A stretch of DNA of 64,000 nt, from NCBI GenBank assembly GCA_002245135.1, contig NGBS01000593.1:1-64000 (forward strand). Reading direction: 5' to 3'. Shown in pieces: positions 46,422 to 59,025 of this stretch. The notes below the pieces were generated by a model. That model saw only the letters and a program-made list of their open reading frames with translations. It had not been told where the DNA came from and did no database searches. Origin of the DNA: Proteromonas lacertae. Taxonomy: Eukaryota > Sar > Bigyra > Opalinata > Proteromonadidae. The translations under genes and the position numbers were made by a program. Each line of letters starts with the position of its first letter. Position 1 is the stretch's first letter.

Positions 46422-48782
46422 ATGCCATCTAAATCGCAAAAAGAAACAATAAATCTAATTAGCAAAAGAAGTATGGAAGAAGAAGTAAATAAATGGATTA
46501 TTGATAGTAAAGAATGGTACATAGTATTTATCTGTCTTTATTAATGTTAAAATAGCCTTTGTTATTATCTATCCTAACATTTTGTATTTATTTCCCAACA
46601 TTATATCCAACAATAACAGGTGGTGATCATTCTGAGTTTGTAGTTGCTTCATGTCAATTAGGAGTAGCTCATCCACCAGGATATCCATTATTAACTTTAC
46701 TTGGTTATGCATTTGTCCATCTATTCAATATGCCTCCATCTTACAGTTCATGGCTTACTAACATCCTATCATCAATCTTTGGTGTATTATCAATGTATTT
46801 TTTATACAATACTGTTTTCTATCTAACTAATGGTAATATTATTGTCAGTATATTTGGTAGTTGTTTATATGCATTTAATTCTTTGACTTGGTTGCAATCA
46901 ATTCAATTTGAAGTGTTTTCATTAAACAATTTATTCTGCACATTAATTATCTACTTGATATGTAAAGTAGAATATTACAGAATCAATAAAAACAAAGAAA
47001 AAGAAATGAAATATATTTATTTAGGAGCATATTTTTGTGGATTATCTTTAACAAACCAGCAAACGATTATATTCTATATTTTACCATTTATATTATATAT
47101 TGCACTATTTCCAATGTATTACTATGAAAATATATGGAATTATGAAATATTAATCAAATTAATTATATATTTTATATTAGGTATGAGTTTCTATTTCTAT
47201 CTTTTTATTGGTGGATATTTATCACCAATAGGATCATGGGGAAACACAAAAACACTAAGTGGTTTTATAATTCATTTATTACGATCAGAATATGGAACTT
47301 TCACTCTATTTTCTGGAAGTAAAAAAAGTAATATTGGTGATAATTTATATAATGGATTATATTTATTTATTCAATCATTTCAAGAGGATAGTTTATATTT
47401 AGGAATTCCATTCTTATTTTTATCAATATATTATCTATTTAAAAATAATTCTATTATAAATATAATATTAAAATTATTCTTATTTACGATGTTATTTTAT
47501 ACAATCATATTTCATACTTTAGCAAATTTACCAATTGATTCAAATCCATTGTTTGTGGGAGTACAGAAAAGGTTTTGGATGCAGAGTTATATAATATTGT
47601 TTTTATTTATAAGTATTGGATTTGAGAAGGTTATTGGTATATTTAAATTGAGTATTTATTTATTTATATTGTTTAAATAAATAGATTCTTTAATATCAAC
47701 ATTAATATCTTTTTCATTAATATTCTATCAAGTATAATATATTTCTTTTTATTAATTTATTTATATGTATTAATAGATATATCACAATTTCATTACCATC
47801 TATAAATCAACTCATAATTCCTATCACTTTCTTAATTACGGTAAAACCATCTTAAATGGATTACCTTTTAATTCTACACTCATTCTTTATGGTGATTTAG
47901 AGCAATATTCTATTATGTATTTACAACAGTGTGAAAGATATAGAAATGATGTTTCAACTATTTATTTACCTCATGCTTCCTATGAATGGTATAAACATGT
48001 ACAAACTAAGAATTTTAAACATTTGAAATTTCCTGGAAATTTCTATAATCCTTCTGGAAAGAAGATTAAAGCTTTTAATATGGAGTATATTTTTTATATT
48101 TATATATAAAAATAATATTTCATTAGAGAATTGGTTTCTGCAAATTATAAAAATACACCGTTATTCAGTGTCAATATTCCATTTGATATGCCTAAAAATT
48201 ATCTATTAATTCCATATGGTTTAATCTATAAAATAATATCAAAGAAAGAAGAAAAGAGTTTGGATTTGTTATTGACAAATCTTGAAGAGGGTTTGAATAA
48301 TTTGCCAAACTTTTCGATACCCCAAGAATATACAATTGATAGTTGGGATAAATTACTAGTAGATCAATATTGGTCTTTTTATGAAATATATATAAGATAT
48401 ATTATCAATGATAAAGAATTAAGTAAAAATGAAAAAGCATTAAAATATGGATTAAAAGCTGTAGAGAAAAAGATAACTGGAGAAGTTAGACCTAAGAATG
48501 ACTTGAGTTATGAATTTTATTATTTTGAAGTGATGCTAAGTTCGCTTGAGAAAATGACAAGCGATATTAAAACTAAAAACGTATTTATGTTATTTTTATA
48601 TTGAATATTAGGAATATGGATGTAATATGTTGTGGATAAGTAATAGAATGTTGGAATATGTAAATAATACATTCTCATATTATGAAACAGTAACAACAAT
48701 CCAAAATTATTATAAAAATCTCTGCAAAAATCCACAACCTCTATTTGATAGTATTAAAAACATTGATGTTATAATTCCTTAA
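46422..48782 (+). CDS. TMEM260-type membrane O-mannosyltransferase
   Basis: Exons 46422-46523, 46556-47651, 47685-47731, 47777-48084, 48127-48580 and 48612-48782 give 725 residues. The lumenal catalytic loop PTITGGDHSEFVVAS with LGVAHPPGYPLLTL matches the GT117/DUF2723 family, and many membrane helices follow. The C-terminal domain has YGDLEQYSIMYLQQCERYR and ASYEWYKHV, as in TMEM260, which mannosylates IPT domains of receptors in the ER. The organism therefore probably modifies secreted or surface proteins this way. The call rests on two long blocks. Confidence 0.85.
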
Positions 48783-48867
48783 GTTTATATTTCTTTGATT
48801 TTATTTTTATGTTGGTTTGAATGATGGTTTGTGACAAGCCAAACTTTTTTTGAATATTTCTTTTTTG

Positions 48868-49922
48868 ATGTTTTTTGAGACTAAATTCAATGATATTGGA
48901 AAGGACTCTCACAGTATAATATAATTGGCATCTTGTGTATAGGTTTTCATTTGAGTGATGATTGTTTTGACAGGTTTTACTTTTCTTTTCAATTCCCACC
49001 TAATGTATAGAATACCAATAATTATAATAGGGATCTGGTGTAAACTACATTGATAAATTGCTTAAAAATCAATATTTTACTTTAAGTGGTAGATACGCTT
49101 ATAAAGCTAAAAATGTATCAATAAATACAAGCTACAGATATAATCAAGATATTGTATATAATAAAATCTATTTGTATTTCACAGTCATTCTCAACATATA
49201 CTCGATTAAAGCAAGGTCATCCAAAATATGACTTGTCATCAGAAGCATCAATTAAATTCCATAAAAATAGTCCAATCCCTTTCATTAAAGAATTCGGTGT
49301 TTCAACACAAGGAAGATTATTATTTCATGTCGCATTTCCGTTGGACCGTTATTATCCAAAATTAATACTTTCAAATATATGGATAAAATCAAAAGCTACA
49401 TCTTCAATAGGTATAACATCTTCTCAACATAAATATAACATGGAATTTATACTATATCCTGAGAAGAATTCATTTTCATTTAATGCAAATGCACGAATAA
49501 ATGAAAAAAGTATTGGTGGAATAATGGTTAAACCAAATAAAGATATGAAAGACAATTTACAGTCTGTTATTAAGATGGAATATAAAAATAATAAATTTTA
49601 TTTTCCTTTTACTATTTATGAAGTCATTACATATCCTTATGCAAAGAAATCGCAATCATTGTTATCTCTCTATTCTATTGTTACTTTGAATGGTAGGAAT
49701 AAAGCAATGATTGGTTTACATACAAATAATAATATTGAAATAGGATATAACTTACTAGCTTCTAGATTTGGTATATTTTACTGTACTTTACAGACTAAAC
49801 CTGCATTATGTACAGTTGCATGGAAGAAACAGACGCAACATTGGAGATATTATTATATGTGTAAATTCAATACTAAAAAGATATTACATAAATTTGGAAT
49901 TGATTTTATTCAAACATTTTAA
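48868..49922 (+). CDS. β-strand-rich protein, possible organelle outer-membrane β-barrel
   Basis: Exons 48868-48913, 48943-49004, 49031-49153 and 49185-49922 give 322 residues. From residue 35 the chain shows alternating polar/hydrophobic strands of 8-12 residues (YFTLSGRYAYKAKNVSINTS, SFSFNANARI, ALCTVAW) ending FGIDFIQTF, as in mitochondrial porins and Tom40/Sam50-type barrels. I cannot assign it to one. There is no signal peptide. It starts about 85 bp after TMEM260. Confidence 0.55.
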
Positions 49923-50072
49923 TGAAGGTTGATGATGTTATAAATAAATAAATATATAATGTTGTTTTTCTTTAACTATTTATCAAATTTTGTTTTTGGT
50001 ATTGTTGATTGAATAGTGAGAAAAATGATATTTTATTAATGAACACAGTACAATGTATTTGTATGTATTAAG

Positions 50073-52076
50073 ATGTCTTTATTAATTGATTGGAATAGAG
50101 TAGGAATTACCCATAGAATTAATTCAAATATTCAATTTTATGGAACTCTAAAAGAGAAATATCCTTTTTATATACTTTGTTGTGATATTTGGTTGAATTA
50201 ATAATCAATCCTGAAGATTTCATTGTCAATGAGATTGGAACAAATCGTAAAATGATTGAACTAACATCAACAGAAATACCCCCTCCTTCATTTTTCCCAG
50301 ATGCATCAAACGATCAATCTACTTCATTAACCTCTGATCCAGTGATATTAAAACCATTATCAGATTTCTTATCAGAAGATATAATCAAACAGATAAAAGA
50401 GTATGTTGTCTCTCCAATGGACAAAGAATTTGTAGTAAAATCAGTACCAAAAGACAAATTAGAAAGAATGTCATGTATAAATCAAATAATCAAATTAAAT
50501 CCATTAATACAAGTAACAACATCTCAAGATCCACCGTCATCAGGGAATTATATACTGAAACTTTACAGAAATCCGAATTTTATTCCATTAGAAAAATACT
50601 TGTCAAAAAGTGATGTAATAAAATTAGCAAATTATATACATGGAGGTATTGATTCATTTGTTGATAAAGAGAGTTTAGAACCAGTTACAACAGATGTAAT
50701 TGAAGATAAAGATAATAGAAGAGAGATACATATTCTAATTAAACAGAAATTTAGATTTTTATTATCCTCAACAACTGAAGATAAAAGAATAAAAATTGTT
50801 CATAAAGAAAAAGGTAAAAAAAGAAAGCGTCCAAATTCATCAGAAAAGCCAAATATCTTGAAGTGTACAATGCAAAAAGTTAATATTGAGAATTACTCAG
50901 CGCTGTATAAAATATCAAAAATATTTGAAATTCCTGTTGATTTTATCAGTGTTGCTGGTACAAAAGATAAAAAAGCAATAACAACTCAATTGATTACAAT
51001 CAAAGAAATGAATTATGAGAAATTAATGAAATTTAAATCAACTGATGATATTAGATTAGGTGATTTTAAAATGGTTGAAAAAATGTTAAATTTTGGAGAT
51101 TTATATGGAAATCATTTCAAAATTCGAATTAATCATATCACTTCTTCAGACAATACAATTCCTATAACAAAAGAAATGATTTTGAAGTCTTTAGAAAGTT
51201 TAAAAATGAATGGATTTATTAATTATTTTGGCTCTCAAAGAGTAGGAAATCCAAAATATAATATTATATCAAGTGATGTAGGGAAGAAATTAATTCAAAA
51301 ACAATATGAAGAAGCTATTAATTTGAAATTAACTCCACAAATTCCAGATGTATTTATATTATTTTATATTATTATTTTAATATTTTTATAGAATAATGAT
51401 CAAGTTAATAAAGCTTTAACTCATTACCAAGAAACTAAAGATATAAAATCAACTTTAAATATGTTACCTTCAAATGAAAAAATCATTTCCATTTTATTGA
51501 AGAATATTAATCGATATAAAATCGAGAATTCTGAAATGATATGGAAGGAAGTTCCAATTTCTTATTTTTCTTTGTATTTGAAAAGTTATCAAAGTGTTTT
51601 GTTTAATAAAATTGCAAGTTTACGTTATGAAAAATATGGTTTAAAGGTGTTAGAAGGTGATTTGGTTTATGAAATGAATGGTGGTAAAGAGATTATCAAA
51701 TATATAAGCAAAGAAGATATGAAAATGAGTGCATATGCTATATTTCATGTTCTTTTACCTCTTCCAGGGAGTAAGACGGTATATCCCAACAATGAAATCA
51801 ATAATCTGTACAAGGAGTTGTTTAAACAAGAAAATATTGATCCATCGAATGTATATGTTCTATTTAACTTTATTATAGTTTTCTATAAAAGGTAATTACA
51901 GACATTTTGTTAGTAAAGTTGACAATATGAAATATTCAGTGAGTGATGATGTTAAATCGTGTGATATTGAATTTGATTTAGCAAAAGGTTGTTATGCAAC
52001 TATATGTTTAAGAGAGATAATGGAGGATAAAGTGATAGTAGAAGATGTAGATGACTATGAAAGTAATGATGAATAA
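50073..52076 (+). CDS. PUS7: tRNA pseudouridine synthase D / PUS7-like
   Basis: Best exons: 50073-50158, 50209-51349, 51392-51850 and 51879-52076, giving 627 residues. INPEDFIVNEIG is the TruD N-terminal motif, VAGTKDKKAITTQ carries the catalytic Asp, GDLYGNHFKIRI and FINYFGSQRVG form the core, and NYRHFVSKVDNMKYSV is a PUS7-type C-terminal block. The enzyme makes pseudouridine in tRNA, snRNA and mRNA. No GT-AG intron joins the first two exons in a way that keeps PEDF. Bases 50159-50164 are ATATCC followed by TTTTT, a U12 donor, so an AT-AA (or AT-AT) intron ending at about 50205-50208 is the simplest model. Confidence 0.9.
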
Positions 52077-52577
52077 ATATAATGATTTTGTGTTTTGTTT
52101 TAATTGTCTTAATTGAGTTAATTTCATTCAAAAGAAAAACTATTCAAGCCAAAAGCTTGATATTTTAATTTGAATTTTTGTGTGAATGGGATGTGATATG
52201 GAATAGGTGTATATTGCGCTTTATTATATGAAGCAATAGAAGTGTTGATGAAAAGTAAGAATTGGCAGATATAGAAGATTACACATTTTGTATAAATGTA
52301 AACTTAATACCATCATGTACAGTGAATATCGCACAGAAGGATGTAAATTACATCACATTTTAGAAGATAGGTTATGATACAAGGCATATATTCAAGCAAC
52401 TTGAATATAAAGAGATATAATACAAATTATATGTAATAAATACCTTAAAAAAAACTACAGACAATGACGTTTAGACAACTCAAATAGTTGAAATGAAAGA
52501 ATAAAAAATACGCAGAAAATCCCACTCTAAAAAACTTGCCACATTTTGAATTAATCGTTATAAAAGAATCTTTGAAA
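52077..52577. other. Intergenic region with weak coding-like fragments
   Basis: Two short plus-strand stretches look protein-like (about 52215-52270, CALLYEAIEVLMKSKNW; about 52293-52365, INVNLIPSCTVNIAQ), but I cannot join them into a gene or name a family. The end near 52560 is the promoter of surface copy D1. A CAAGCCAAAAGCTTGA motif lies at 52147-52162. Confidence 0.3.
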
Positions 52578-54769
52578 ATGAAGAGCATTCAAAGTATATT
52601 TTAGTGGTTATTTTGATATAGTTTTGATGTTATTGATATTGGTAACACCAATATTCTGTTCAATTGAGAAAAGAGAGAAATTGATGAAAAGATCCTCAAA
52701 GAGTGATAAAACGAAACATCTTGAATATAATATCTAAGAAAGAAACAGATGCATTTGTATTGCCTGATATTCCTCTACACCTTAATGGTCATTTTTCTGA
52801 CTATGATATACTTATGACTGATGATACTATAAATGTAGTTAAAAGATATATAAATGATTATTATAAATGGGTATTTACCTACAAATATACTAAAACTAAA
52901 GATAATTCCCTTAGTATAAGTGAAATATCAATAGATGAAGATAAATCGAAGTTTGTGTTTAGCTCTGAAAGTAGTTTAGAAGGATGTGATGTTGAATATA
53001 ATAAAGAATATAGTTATAAGTATATAATATAAGTTATAATCTATTTAATAGAGAATTGAAAGGAAAATGTGGTGAGGAAAGCAATATTAAAAGAATAGTT
53101 ATTCAACTGCAATCTCTTACAACGATATCATGTGAAGAATATAGTGATGATGGTGTGAATAAAACAAAATGTGAAAGTAATATAAAACATTATGATGGAG
53201 ATACAGTAAAGCTTGAAGAAAGTCGTATATACAATTGTAATTATATAATTTAAATAGAAAGTTTAGAAGAAATCAATTATAAATTAGATAATATGCAAGT
53301 CGGCAGTTATTCACCATCAACTGAATTTTGTACTAATATTGTGTCTGAATCTGCAGGTATGATGAGGATGTTAAAAGAAAATAAAATGATAAATGTCAAT
53401 TATGATATTAACTCATTTAGTTATGTTAGTTTTAATACTACAGTAACAAATAATGATAGTTATGTAAAAGTAACCTTTAAAAATGAGAAAGAAAATTATT
53501 TATTGTATTTTTTATGTTTAGCAAGTGATTGTAAATATATATGTTTTCTTGAAAAATACTATATGTACTTCTCATCGTTTTTATGTATTTGATCTACCAT
53601 GTTATCCAAAAGCAAATAATTGTGATGATGAGTTTAATGCTGCTTTTAATAGAATATCTGATAATGCAAGAAAAAATGATCCAAATAATATCAATCTGAG
53701 AAGATCATTATTAGAAGAGAGAGAAAAAGAAAATAATAATGATAGTAATGAAAAAGAAGCTACAAACGGATATTACTATGAAGAAGTGGAAGATGGTTAT
53801 GAAGGATTTTTTTATGGTTGATAATGAATTAACAATAATAAAACAAACATATTCTGAAGATCCAGATGATGTTGAACAGTTAAAGCTTGTATTAAATTTG
53901 GATGAAATTACAAGTATATATATACTTTAAACATATAATGAATAGAATCTGTGAAAATTGAGAGTATTGAAGATAATGATATAGATCAAGAAAAGAGTGG
54001 AGTTGAACCAGAGTATTATAGTGGAATGGATTTATCATGTAAATCATTTATTCCAATAAAAGATATTAATGATCCAAAATATCAAAGTTGTAGAGTAGAT
54101 ATTAATTATCTTGCTAGAGATTTTGTGAATAAAGAATATAATATAAGTGAAAGTGAATCAAACATTGTTTTAAAAGTACATGATATTGATGATGATGATA
54201 ATACAAAAGATACAACAATTATATTGAAAGAATATGGTATTGTTCTTTATATTATTCCTTAAATAGATTCAACAAAATTGAAAGAAATAGTATCAAAAAT
54301 CACCAAATTCACCAAACCAATTCCTGATGGTAAATGTTTAAAATACAACCTAACTGTAGGAAGTAGAAATAGTATATCATCATTATATAATGAACTGTTT
54401 TATTATAATTACTATTATTATGATGATGAAATTGATATGAAGCAAGTAATGTTTATCATTGTACAGAAAGAAAATGATATATATTATACTAATGAAAATG
54501 TAATGAATGTATATAATAATAAATTTAGTTATTATTATGTAAGTATAAATAATGATAAACAATATTTAGTAAAAAGAGAAAAATCACCATTCTATTACAA
54601 ACGTGTCAATTTTAAAGGAGAAGAGTATATTGAATGTGATGAGAAATTAAAGAATGATGCATTAAAAGAATTTGAAGATAGAATTAATGAAATTAGAAGT
54701 GATGATAAAAGTGTAGAATATATGATAAATATATTCTTAATCTCATTGTTATTCATCATGTTCATATAA
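52578..54769 (+). pseudogene. Surface-protein family copy D1 (frameshifted)
   Basis: The 16-nt first exon, 28-nt intron and signal exon (LLILVTPIFCS) are intact and the later introns lie at the family's positions. Reading frame is lost at about 52735, 53570 and 53810 (the last in a T7 run). From 53940 on, the last exons are open and end with the usual hydrophobic tail (LISLLFIMFI). The motif INLRRSLLEE is present. It belongs to a second sub-family starting CSIEKREKLMK rather than CSTDKK. The block 53930-54345 is almost identical to that of D2. Confidence 0.75.
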
Positions 54770-54904
54770 AATCTATATGATTAATATGAATATCTTATTG
54801 ATTATATCAATATATCAATATTTATATTTTGGGTTATCGAAAATATTTCTTGTCAAACTTACGTTTGATATTTTATTTTGAAAAACATGTTTAAATCATT
54901 TAAA

Positions 54905-56164
54905 TTAAGCTAATTCACTATAATTATTTAATAGATTTATATTATAACTAAAGGAAGGATAAATATTTATCTCTTTTTTAACAAATTCTACTCTTTTTTC
55001 AATCTCTTTTTCTTCTTCACTAATTACACTATCTAACATCAATGGACTATTGCAATACCTTAAATGTCGATCAGATATTCTTCTGTAATGTTTTACATAG
55101 GCTATTTCGATTGGAACTCTACAACTGTTAAATCCAGGAAAATATACATTCACATAATGAATCCATAAATTTGCTATTAAATGACTATCACTAATCAAAT
55201 ATTTTTGAATTAATCTTTCTCTCAATTCACAATATTCTCGATAAACAAAAATATCTGTATCACTTATATTATTAACATATCGGTCATACATATTCAACAC
55301 TTCACGATGATATAATCTTTGACGAAAATAAAAAGCAAAACATTCTTTATGTTGATTTATAAATAACTCTAAATCATTAAGTGATTCTTTCTGTTCAATC
55401 CATAAGATTTCATCTAAATCTGTTGTTATTATATATTTACTAAGTCTTCGATATCTATAAAAACAATCATTTAATTTCCATAATTGTCCATATGAATAAT
55501 TATGAATTACAGATAGTTCAATTAATATATTCCAAGTTATTATTTCCATTATTCCTTTCTTTGAATAATAATCTATTACTAAATCCATTTCTTTACTACA
55601 AGAAGTTTTATATATCACAAAATGATCTACTCCAAAATGAATATTTGATTCAATTACTTGAATGAAGTGATTTACTGCCGTATAATTCTTTAATTTACAT
55701 ATACATAGAGTTTTATTATATATTGCTGTTGTACTATTTGGAAAATAGATTATAGGTGTTTTAGAATCATCATATTTTACATACTGAGGTATTTTTGATG
55801 TGATATTACTTCGTAAAATAATATAACCATATAGTTTAGTATAATTTTCGTTATGAATCCTAGATATACTTGCTTTTACCTCTCTATTATCGTATATTAA
55901 CCACAGTTTTGGTTTAGGTACTTTTCTTAGATTACCAACTATAAACATTCTTACTGCTCCTATTCTTTCATCATAAAAAGCATTTAGTAAGTAGCAGTTG
56001 TTGTAAAATTCTATGCTACTAATACGGTTGTTAATTTCTGATAGATATGTATTTTTAACAACTATATTCTCTTTTATGTTGTCATTTAGTTGAAATAATA
56101 TTACATTAAATAATAAAAACCCCATAGATACTACACAACAAATTAATATCACATTTCTTTTCAT
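54905..56164 (-). CDS. GT92 (DUF23)-type glycosyltransferase, type II membrane protein
   Basis: One exon of 419 residues. Residues 4-26 form a signal anchor. The catalytic part has LCICKLKNYTAVNHF, IQVIESNIHFGVDHFVIY, and TTDLDEILW (metal-binding DxD) followed by a long C-terminal domain, as in GT92 enzymes that add galactose or related sugars to glycans. It is intronless, unlike most neighbours, and lies between two surface-protein copies, so it may modify surface proteins, or may have moved here with the array. The stop is at 54905-54907. Confidence 0.85.
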   Translation of the reverse strand: MKRNVILICCVVSMGFLLFNVILFQLNDNIKENIVVKNTYLSEINNRISSIEFYNNCYLLNAFYDERIGAVRMFIVGNLRKVPKPKLWLIYDNREVKASISRIHNENYTKLYGYIILRSNITSKIPQYVKYDDSKTPIIYFPNSTTAIYNKTLCICKLKNYTAVNHFIQVIESNIHFGVDHFVIYKTSCSKEMDLVIDYYSKKGIMEIITWNILIELSVIHNYSYGQLWKLNDCFYRYRRLSKYIITTDLDEILWIEQKESLNDLELFINQHKECFAFYFRQRLYHREVLNMYDRYVNNISDTDIFVYREYCELRERLIQKYLISDSHLIANLWIHYVNVYFPGFNSCRVPIEIAYVKHYRRISDRHLRYCNSPLMLDSVISEEEKEIEKRVEFVKKEINIYPSFSYNINLLNNYSELA

Positions 56165-56202
56165 TTCTGAAACGAGTATATTTCAGTAAGCTTAATATAA
56201 AA

Positions 56203-56625
56203 ATGAAGGGTATTCAGAATATATTTTGTATTAATTATATCGTGGTTTTCTTGCTGCTAATATTATTTATACCAATATAATGTCCAAACGAAAGAAGACA
56301 GATTTCTATAGAATTATATTCTAAAGAAGATTAAATTACAGCATTAATACTTCGAAAAACTTCATTACAGCTTAATGGATTTTCTCCAGGTTATGTATTA
56401 ACTTATCCTATATATCTATATAGAAAGAAATAAAATATACTACTAGATAATGTATTAACAGCTTGTATTAAATATAGATCAAACTACAAGTAGATATTGT
56501 GAGAGTTGATGATATAAATGATAGTGATGTAGATAGAAAGGAGTGGATTTGAACCAGAATAATTATATTAGAACTGTAGAATGACATGTTTAATAGACCA
56601 AAAGAATAGAAATATATAGAATAAC
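56203..56625 (+). pseudogene. Surface-protein family remnant D3
   Basis: ATGAAGGGTATTCAGA at 56203 and a decayed first intron and signal exon match D1 and D2, then short blocks follow in family order: LHLSG-like at about 56370, and VRVDDINDSDVD at about 56500-56535, with stops and large deletions between. The donor of the first intron has changed from GTATAT to ATATAT. It is dead. Confidence 0.7.
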
Positions 56626-56694
56626 AAATAAAAATAGATGGATTTTCAAAAAGTTAACTTTTTTAAAATCGTTACAAAAATAGAATCTTTAAAA

Positions 56695-58851
56695 ATGAAG
56701 AGTATTGAGAGTATATTTTAGTGATAATTTTGTTATAGTTTTAGTGTTATTGATATTGGTAACACCAATATTCTGTTCAATTGAGAAAAGAGAGAAATTG
56801 ATGAAAAAATCACCACTAAGAGATAGAACTAAGCAAGTTGATGTAATGATTAACAACAAAATATTCACATACATACTACCAGATACTCCTTTGCACCTTA
56901 GTGGTAATAGCTATGGTTACGACATACTTATTACAGACAGAGCAATAAATGTAGTTCAGAGAAGTACAGATTATTATTATCATATGGATATTTAACTATC
57001 AAATACACTAAAGCTGAAGATAATTCCCTTAGTTTAAGTGAAATATCAATAGATGAAGATAAATCGAAGTTTGTGTTTAGTTCTAGAAATGGTTTATCTG
57101 GATGTGATGCTGAATATAATAAAGAATATAGTTATAAGTATATAGTATAAGTTATAATCTATTTAATAGAGAATTGAAAGAAAAATGTGATGAGAATAGT
57201 AGAATAAAAAGTGTTGATGATAAAAGTGTACAATGATATGTGAATATAATGTAGATGACATTAGTGATGTAAAATGTCGAATTGACATCTTCGGCTATTA
57301 TGATAATGATTTATACCTCACACAACAACGTATAATAAATAAAAGTTACAGCTATAATGAATAGAAAGCTTAAATGAAATAAACTATAAATTGGATAATA
57401 TAAAAATTAGTACTTATCCACCTTTAGATATAGTTTATTCTCATTTATCAAAGACAATATTTTTATTTAATATCAAAGAAAAATCATTTATGACTGTTTC
57501 ATATGAAGAAAATAGTTTGATATTTCAATATATTAACATCAGTGTTGAAGACAAAGGTAATTATACAAGAGTTACACAAAAAGGTAATAGACTATGCTAT
57601 ATATCTATTATGCTTGACAAATGATTGCAATTATATCTGTGAAGTCAGCTCTCTATCTTATGATGAAGATAGTAGATGGGATATTTATAGAAAAGCATGT
57701 TACTCCAAAACATCCAATTTTAATAATGATTTTAATGCTGTATTTAGAAAAGTATCTGATATTGTAAAGAATTATGATTCAAATAATATAAATCTGAGAA
57801 GATCGTTATTAGAAGAGAATAATAAGAAAAAAATAGCAACAACAAAATCATATTATTGTGAAGAAGTAGAAGAAGAAGATGGCATCAGTATTTATGTAGG
57901 ATATTTCTTAATTGATAATGAATTAACAGCAATAACTCAAATTAGTGATTATGGTGATCAAAGTTACGTTCAACAATTAAAACTAGTCTTGAATTTAGAT
58001 GAAGAAACAAGTATATACTTTAAACATATAATGAATAGAATCTGTGAAAATTGAGAGTATTGAAGATAATGATATAGATCAAGAAAAGAGTGGAGTTGAA
58101 CCAGAGTATTATAGTGGAATGGATTTATCATGTAAATCATTTATTCCAATAAAAGATATTAATGATCCAAAATATCAAAGTTGTAGAGTAGATATTAATT
58201 ATCTTGCTAGAGATTTTGTGAATAAAGAATATAATATAAGTGAAAGTGAATCAAACATTGTTTTAAAAGTACATGATATTGATGATGATGATAATACAAA
58301 AGATACAATAATTATATTGAAAGAATATGGTATTGTTCTTTATATTATTCCTCGAAATAGATTCAACAAAATTGAAAGAAATAATATCAAAAATCACCAA
58401 ATTCACCAAACCAATTCCTGATGGTAAATGTTTGAAATATAATATAACAAGAAGAAATAGTGATTATTCAACAATTCTATATAAAAAAGTATTCTATACA
58501 AATTCATTTGAAATTAATGATATTTATGAGTCAAAAACAATATCATTCAGTTTTCAGTGATAAGAGAGATGGATTCTATTATACAACTAGCGATGATGAA
58601 AATATGATATTCAAGTTATTGATGATAATCAGTACTTTAGTTCGAAAATATAAAAGTATTTTATCATGACCTATGTTGATTTTAAAGGAGAAAAGTATAT
58701 TGAATGTGATGAGAAATTAAAGAATGATGCATTAAAAGAATTTGAAGATAGAATTAATGAAATAAAGGAAGATATTGGAATATATGATAAAAGTGTAGAA
58801 TATATGATAAATATATTCTTAATCTCATTGTTATTCATCATGTTCATATAA
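56695..58851 (+). pseudogene. Surface-protein family copy D2 (frameshifted)
   Basis: It starts with the intact 16-nt exon, a 28-nt intron and signal exon LVLLILVTPIFCS. The frame breaks at about 56990, 57230, 57600 and 58555-58665. It keeps INLRRSLLEE, EKSGVEPEYYSG, FIPIKDIND, KPIPDGKC, LKNDALKEFEDRINEI and the tail LISLLFIMFI. Intron positions match copy B. Because D2's breaks differ from those of D1, they arose independently or after duplication. Confidence 0.75.
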
Positions 58852-59025
58852 AATCTATATGATTAATATGAATATCTTATTGATTATATCAATATATCGA
58901 TTTTTATTTTTTGGGTTATTGAAAAGATTTTCGCACCATATTTTCATTTTTGTTTTAAAATTATCAAACAATCAAACAATCAAACAATCAAAGAAAATAA
59001 ACAATAAACAATTATTCACATCTAT

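Noticed and set aside
48769-48999. Minus-strand 76-codon open frame
   Set aside because: It overlaps the 3' end of the TMEM260-like gene and the start of the β-barrel-like gene, with no family match and no splice support.
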